From: Methanosphaera sp. rholeuAM130
GTDB taxonomy: Archaea > Methanobacteriota > Methanobacteria > Methanobacteriales > Methanobacteriaceae
Length of the DNA stretch: 8,403 bases
Direction: 5' to 3'
Assembly (NCBI GenBank): GCA_003266065.1
Contig: MUZY01000203.1
Coordinates: 1-8,403, forward strand
The position numbers and the translations under genes were made by a program. Shown piece by piece: positions 6,135-8,403 of the stretch (the first letter of the stretch is position 1; every line of letters begins with the position of its first letter). The notes under the pieces were generated by a model. That model worked only from the letters and a program-made list of their open reading frames with translations, was not told the origin of the DNA and ran no database searches.

Positions 6135-7440
6135 TCAACATCGCGACTCTTTAAAAAATTGTGGGAGATGGGGTTTTTCAATTATACTTTCTTCATTTAA
6201 GTGTATTCTTGCTAATATTCCTTTGTTTATTCTATACTTTCTTTTATATTTCTTAGACATTGTTTTGGAGAAAAAATTTCGATTTTATTGTTTGTAGGGG
6301 CTATTTTTGGCTCTTTTGTGTATAATTTAAAGTTTCTGAATTGGTCTCGTAATCTGTTTTTGATGAATGTTTTGATTTATCTTGTATACTCGTTTAATTC
6401 TGACATTAATGTAGTTAGTAGTTCAAATGATTAATTATAATCATCATTATCGAGTATTTCATATAATTTATATTTTAAATTAGTGTATTTCTGTTTTATG
6501 GTGGTTGTATCGTTCGTATGTTTTTTGATAAGTTTTCTAAATCTCAATAGAAGAAATATTTTACAATAATTTTCCCTTGTTTTCTTGTATTTTTTTTCAT
6601 TCGTTTTATTTTTCTTCCAATAGATGTATTGATTGTTTTTTTAGTATAAAACATACAGTATTGATGGTTAAATCCTAATTTGGTAATTATTGACCTGTAT
6701 TTTTTATCTAAATCGGTAGTTATGCATTTGACACTTATATTCTTAGCGTATTTTCTTAAGAACACTTCAACATTTTCAGAATTTTCATGATCATATATTT
6801 TATCAGCTATGATTTAATCTTGGTATAACTCATATAATGCAAAACGGTATTTACATTTTTTCTTCAGTTTAATCCATTGAACATCAAATAATAAATAACC
6901 TCTGGAAGCTAACGGAGTATATTTTAACTCTTTAGATAATTCTAAAATGTAATTTTCGATTGATTGATGTGATATAACGTGTTTATATCTTCTTTCCATA
7001 TCATATTTTGCTTGAAATAAAGCAATGTCCGTTTCTATAAATTTATTCAGTAGGCCTTCTTTAAAATTATTGGTAAAATTAGCTGATTTATCCACAATTG
7101 ATGTTAAATCAGCCATAAATATTCGACCACATCTTGCACACTCATATCTTGGTACTTTAACCCTTACATTTTGGATATCATAAAAATGAAGTGTTCTTCC
7201 ATTCCATTCATGTACATATATTTTTCGTCTATTACAATAAGGGCATTGACGTTTAATATTCTCTACAATTATCTCATCATTTGAATACGTTGCATAAACA
7301 TTAACAGAGTCCTTATTAAGCAGTATAAGAAGGTTATCAATTTTAGAAGGCATAGATACTAAGTTACCGAAGACGTTCACAAATTTACATTGTCCTATTA
7401 ACAATTCACTAATTGTATTTTCTTTTGACGTGCTACACAT
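6135..7440 (-). pseudogene. degenerate DDE transposase of the insertion sequence
   Basis: Reading down the - strand from the ATG at 7438-7440, residues 1-208 are intact. They hold a zinc knuckle (C66, C69, C101, C104), a helix-turn-helix-like stretch (VISHQSIENYIL, 155-166) and the first catalytic aspartate D186 in LLFDVQW. A TAA at 6814-6816 interrupts, and the same frame resumes with the second aspartate in CITTDLDKKY. A frameshift near 6545-6560 leads into a frame reading LLRFRKLIKKHT, broken by TAA at 6431-6433 and 6377-6379, and continuing to NNKIE, the probable catalytic glutamate. A missing base near 6271-6280 shifts to the last frame, FFSKTMSKKYKRKY through PQFFKESRC, ending at TGA 6135-6137. 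The restored length of about 435 residues suits a complete transposase. It cannot be active. The long open pieces and matching frames support decay rather than chance. Confidence 0.88.
6145..6165 (+). repeat. left terminal inverted repeat of the insertion sequence
   Basis: This 21-base end matches the reverse complement of 7779-7799 at 19 positions, differing at positions 4 and 17. It overlaps the last codons of the transposase remnant, which reads KES through the repeat and stops just outside it. Confidence 0.8.
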
Positions 7441-7463
7441 AAATATATGTTTGTAAAAAGTAA

Positions 7464-7471
7464 TATATAAA
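7464..7471 (-). promoter_or_regulatory. TATA box of the transposase remnant
   Basis: TTTATATA on the - strand is an exact Methanobacteriales-type TATA box, with its inner edge 23 bases from the transposase ATG. At that distance the transcript would be nearly leaderless, which agrees with the lack of a ribosome-binding site before the ATG. Confidence 0.6.
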
Positions 7472-7511
7472 GTTATATACTCTTGAAATTATTATTGAAG
7501 TTTAATTCAGG

Positions 7512-7640
7512 TATTTTATGCCATATTGATTTTATTTGAAAAATATTGTTTTAAAATAAGCTCTCAGAATCTTTATTTTATGCTATGGTTAATTTTATTT
7601 TTGAAAAATTTTTTCGAAAAATTTAAAGCTCTCAGAAAGA
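7512..7640. repeat. imperfect tandem repeat (two copies of about 62-67 bases) inside the insertion sequence
   Basis: Copy one (7512-7573) and copy two (7574-7640) share blocks in the same order: TATTTTATG, then ATTTTATTT, then GAAAAAT, then AAGCTCTCAGAA (7558-7569 and 7626-7637). Copy two also holds a near-palindrome of A and T runs around TCGA (7606-7624). The block lies behind the transposase promoter in the non-coding end of the element. It may be a transposase-binding region; that is inferred. Confidence 0.7.
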
Positions 7641-7753
7641 GTTATTCCTTCAATAAATAATGGTAAATGGCATATATTTTAAGAAAAAACTATTAAAGGA
7701 TTCACCGGGTATCCCTATTAGATAGGAAAAAGCAGTAATACTTTTTTGCAAAG

Positions 7754-7781
7754 TACACCCCCCTAAATTAATACAACCCCC
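7754..7781. repeat. paired C-tract motif beside the right end of the insertion sequence
   Basis: TACACCCCCC (7754-7763) and TACAACCCCC (7772-7781) differ at one position and are offset by 18 bases; the second runs into the right terminal repeat. In a very AT-rich region these runs stand out and could be subterminal transposase sites. Confidence 0.5.
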
Positions 7782-7799
7782 ATAATTTTTTAAAGTGTC
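7779..7799 (-). repeat. right terminal inverted repeat of the insertion sequence
   Basis: Its reverse complement matches 6145-6165 at 19 of 21 positions. Identity falls off sharply on both sides, which defines the repeat as 21 bases. Confidence 0.8.
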
Positions 7800-7851
7800 A
7801 TTGTTTATTTTAATAGTTATGTTTATTAATAACTTAAGACATAATGTTTGG

Positions 7852-7906
7852 TGTTGTTAATCGATTTAGATGTGAAGATATTTAATTGATTTATACATTT
7901 AACAAC
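7852..7906. repeat. 9-base inverted repeat overlapping the adhesin-like gene promoter
   Basis: TGTTGTTAA (7852-7860) and TTAACAACA (7898-7906) are exact reverse complements 37 bases apart. The right arm abuts the candidate TATA box at 7889-7896. Two sites bound by one regulator is a reasonable but unproven reading. Confidence 0.4.
7889..7896 (+). promoter_or_regulatory. possible TATA box of the adhesin-like gene
   Basis: TTTATACA is close to the TTTATATA consensus and would place transcription start about 45 bases before the coding region. The rest of 7800-7950 is AT-rich spacer without coding frames, so other promoters are possible. Confidence 0.4.
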
Positions 7907-7951
7907 AAATTAACTGTTTTAATAATTAATTAATCAATAAAAGAATAAAAT

Positions 7952-7957
7952 AGGAGG
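7952..7957 (+). promoter_or_regulatory. perfect ribosome-binding site of the adhesin-like gene
   Basis: AGGAGG is the strongest such site in the window. The frame that follows has no ATG, GTG or TTG at a normal distance: ATA lies 3 bases and ATT 9 bases downstream. The first TTG is 30 bases away and the first ATG 75 bases away. Confidence 0.85.
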
Positions 7958-7966
7958 CTAATATTT

Positions 7967-8403
7967 ATTAATTATAAGAAGATTATCTTGTTTTTGTTTA
8001 TTATTCTCTCTTGTATTAGTGTAGTATGTGCTATGGATGTCAGCAAATCAAGTAATGCAGACATTAGCACTACTGCAAGTGCAAGTTATGATAATAATAT
8101 AAAACAGGACATTGATGAAGATTTATATGATGATGAAATTATTCCTGATAATAATTTCGAGGATGGATATGAAAATTCCGAGATAATAGAATTAAACGAT
8201 ACGACAATTGATGATGAGGAGGAAGAATTTATCGAAGATGATAAATCCACAGATTCAGCCCGTCATAACCCTGATAATATTAAGGGAAGTGGAGATACTA
8301 GTGCTATTGTAAGTAACACCACCACGGCTTTAAGTGTGAAGGTAGTTCTAAGCAAACTCACGTCAACCACATATAATACTACTTTTAGTGGTGTAAACAA
8401 CTG
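7967..8403 (+). CDS. secreted adhesin-like surface protein, N-terminal part (start codon ATT or lost; runs off the window)
   Basis: The frame is open from about 7958 to the window end, 145 complete codons from 7967. Read from the ATT at 7967, it begins NYKKIILFLFIILSCISVVCAMDVSKS after the first residue: two lysines, a hydrophobic core of about 16 residues and small residues before the mature part, a typical signal peptide. A very acidic, serine/threonine/asparagine-rich stretch follows (DIDEDLYDDEIIPDN, DDEEEEFIEDD). From about residue 122 the sequence turns to LSVKVVLSKLTSTTYNTTF, which resembles the entry to an Ig-like or adhesin repeat of methanogen surface proteins. ATT stands exactly where ATG would give the common MNYKK start, nine bases after AGGAGG. 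Either ATT serves as a rare start or a G-to-T change has silenced the gene. The next ATG (8033) would remove the signal peptide. Family by style only; the diagnostic repeats lie beyond the edge. Confidence 0.75.
   Translation, partial: MNYKKIILFLFIILSCISVVCAMDVSKSSNADISTTASASYDNNIKQDIDEDLYDDEIIPDNNFEDGYENSEIIELNDTTIDDEEEEFIEDDKSTDSARHNPDNIKGSGDTSAIVSNTTTALSVKVVLSKLTSTTYNTTFSGVNN

Larger units (their letters stand above)
6145..7799 (-). mobile_element. decayed insertion sequence, about 1.65 kb, ISL3-like (family tentative)
   Basis: The ends are 21-base inverted repeats at 6145-6165 and 7779-7799. Read inward, they begin GACTCTTTAAAAAATTG and GACACTTTAAAAAATTA and both end TGGG, matching at 19 of 21 positions. 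Between them lies one transposase gene on the - strand, now broken in several places, and about 340 non-coding bases upstream of it with tandem repeats. I find no matching target duplication in the eight bases on each side (AACATCGC and ATTGTTTA), so the element is old or one flank has been rearranged. Length, tip sequence and the zinc-knuckle plus DDE layout resemble the ISL3 family, but this is judged by eye. It sits between the rps8e operon and the adhesin-like gene and disrupts neither reading frame. Confidence 0.8.

Noticed and set aside
6544..6765. A separate small gene on the - strand starting at GTG 6765
   Set aside because: It is in the same frame as the upstream transposase piece, separated only by a TAA at 6814-6816, and carries the second catalytic aspartate. 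It is part of the pseudogene.
6377..6816. Stop codon recoding, such as pyrrolysine, in the transposase
   Set aside because: Pyrrolysine uses TAG, and all three stops here are TAA. The two frameshifts show ordinary decay.
7512..7640. A possible CRISPR array
   Set aside because: Only two imperfect adjacent copies exist, with no constant repeat and spacer pattern and no cas genes nearby.
7714..7726. Hairpin CCTAT-TAG-ATAGG inside the non-coding end of the insertion sequence
   Set aside because: The stem is only five pairs and is not followed by a T-run on either strand, so neither terminator nor RNA gene is supported.

Overview
The window looks like a low-GC methanogenic archaeon of the order Methanobacteriales, most likely Methanosphaera or Methanobrevibacter. 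The main evidence is a gene for the small polypeptide of a split B-family DNA polymerase, an arrangement known from Methanothermobacter and its relatives. It sits with ribosomal protein S8e, which occurs in archaea and eukaryotes but not bacteria. AT-rich promoters resembling TTTATATA, oligo-T terminators and a secreted adhesin-like protein fit the same group. The genus is an inference from composition and gene style.

Layout. Bases 1-63 may be the tail of an upstream gene. A PmbA/TldE-type gene (56-1387) follows, ending at an oligo-T terminator. A 336-base AT-rich spacer holds a perfect palindrome and a possible promoter. Next on the + strand come a tail-anchored protein with an N-terminal zinc ribbon and a very acidic middle (1724-2974) and an AarF/UbiB/ABC1-type atypical kinase with two C-terminal membrane segments (3036-4694). 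On the - strand, rps8e (5519-5899) and polB2 (4872-5522) form a two-gene operon joined by an ATGA overlap and converge on the kinase gene.

From about 6145 to 7799 lies a decayed insertion sequence, recognised by 21-base terminal inverted repeats (19 of 21 identical). Its DDE transposase, on the - strand, is broken by three in-frame TAA codons and two frameshifts, but its zinc knuckle, both D residues and the final E region can still be read. The 340 bases behind the transposase start contain an imperfect tandem repeat. Beyond the element, a secreted acidic adhesin-like gene begins near 7967 and runs off the end. It has a perfect AGGAGG ribosome-binding site but no ATG, GTG or TTG where a start is expected; an ATT is there instead.

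The genes are mostly housekeeping. The replication/translation operon is conventional, and the insertion sequence has landed between it and a divergently oriented surface-protein gene. I see no convincing new defence or mobile system. The least explained items are the zinc-ribbon/acidic/tail-anchored protein beside the AarF kinase, and the adhesin-like gene with a non-canonical or lost start codon.
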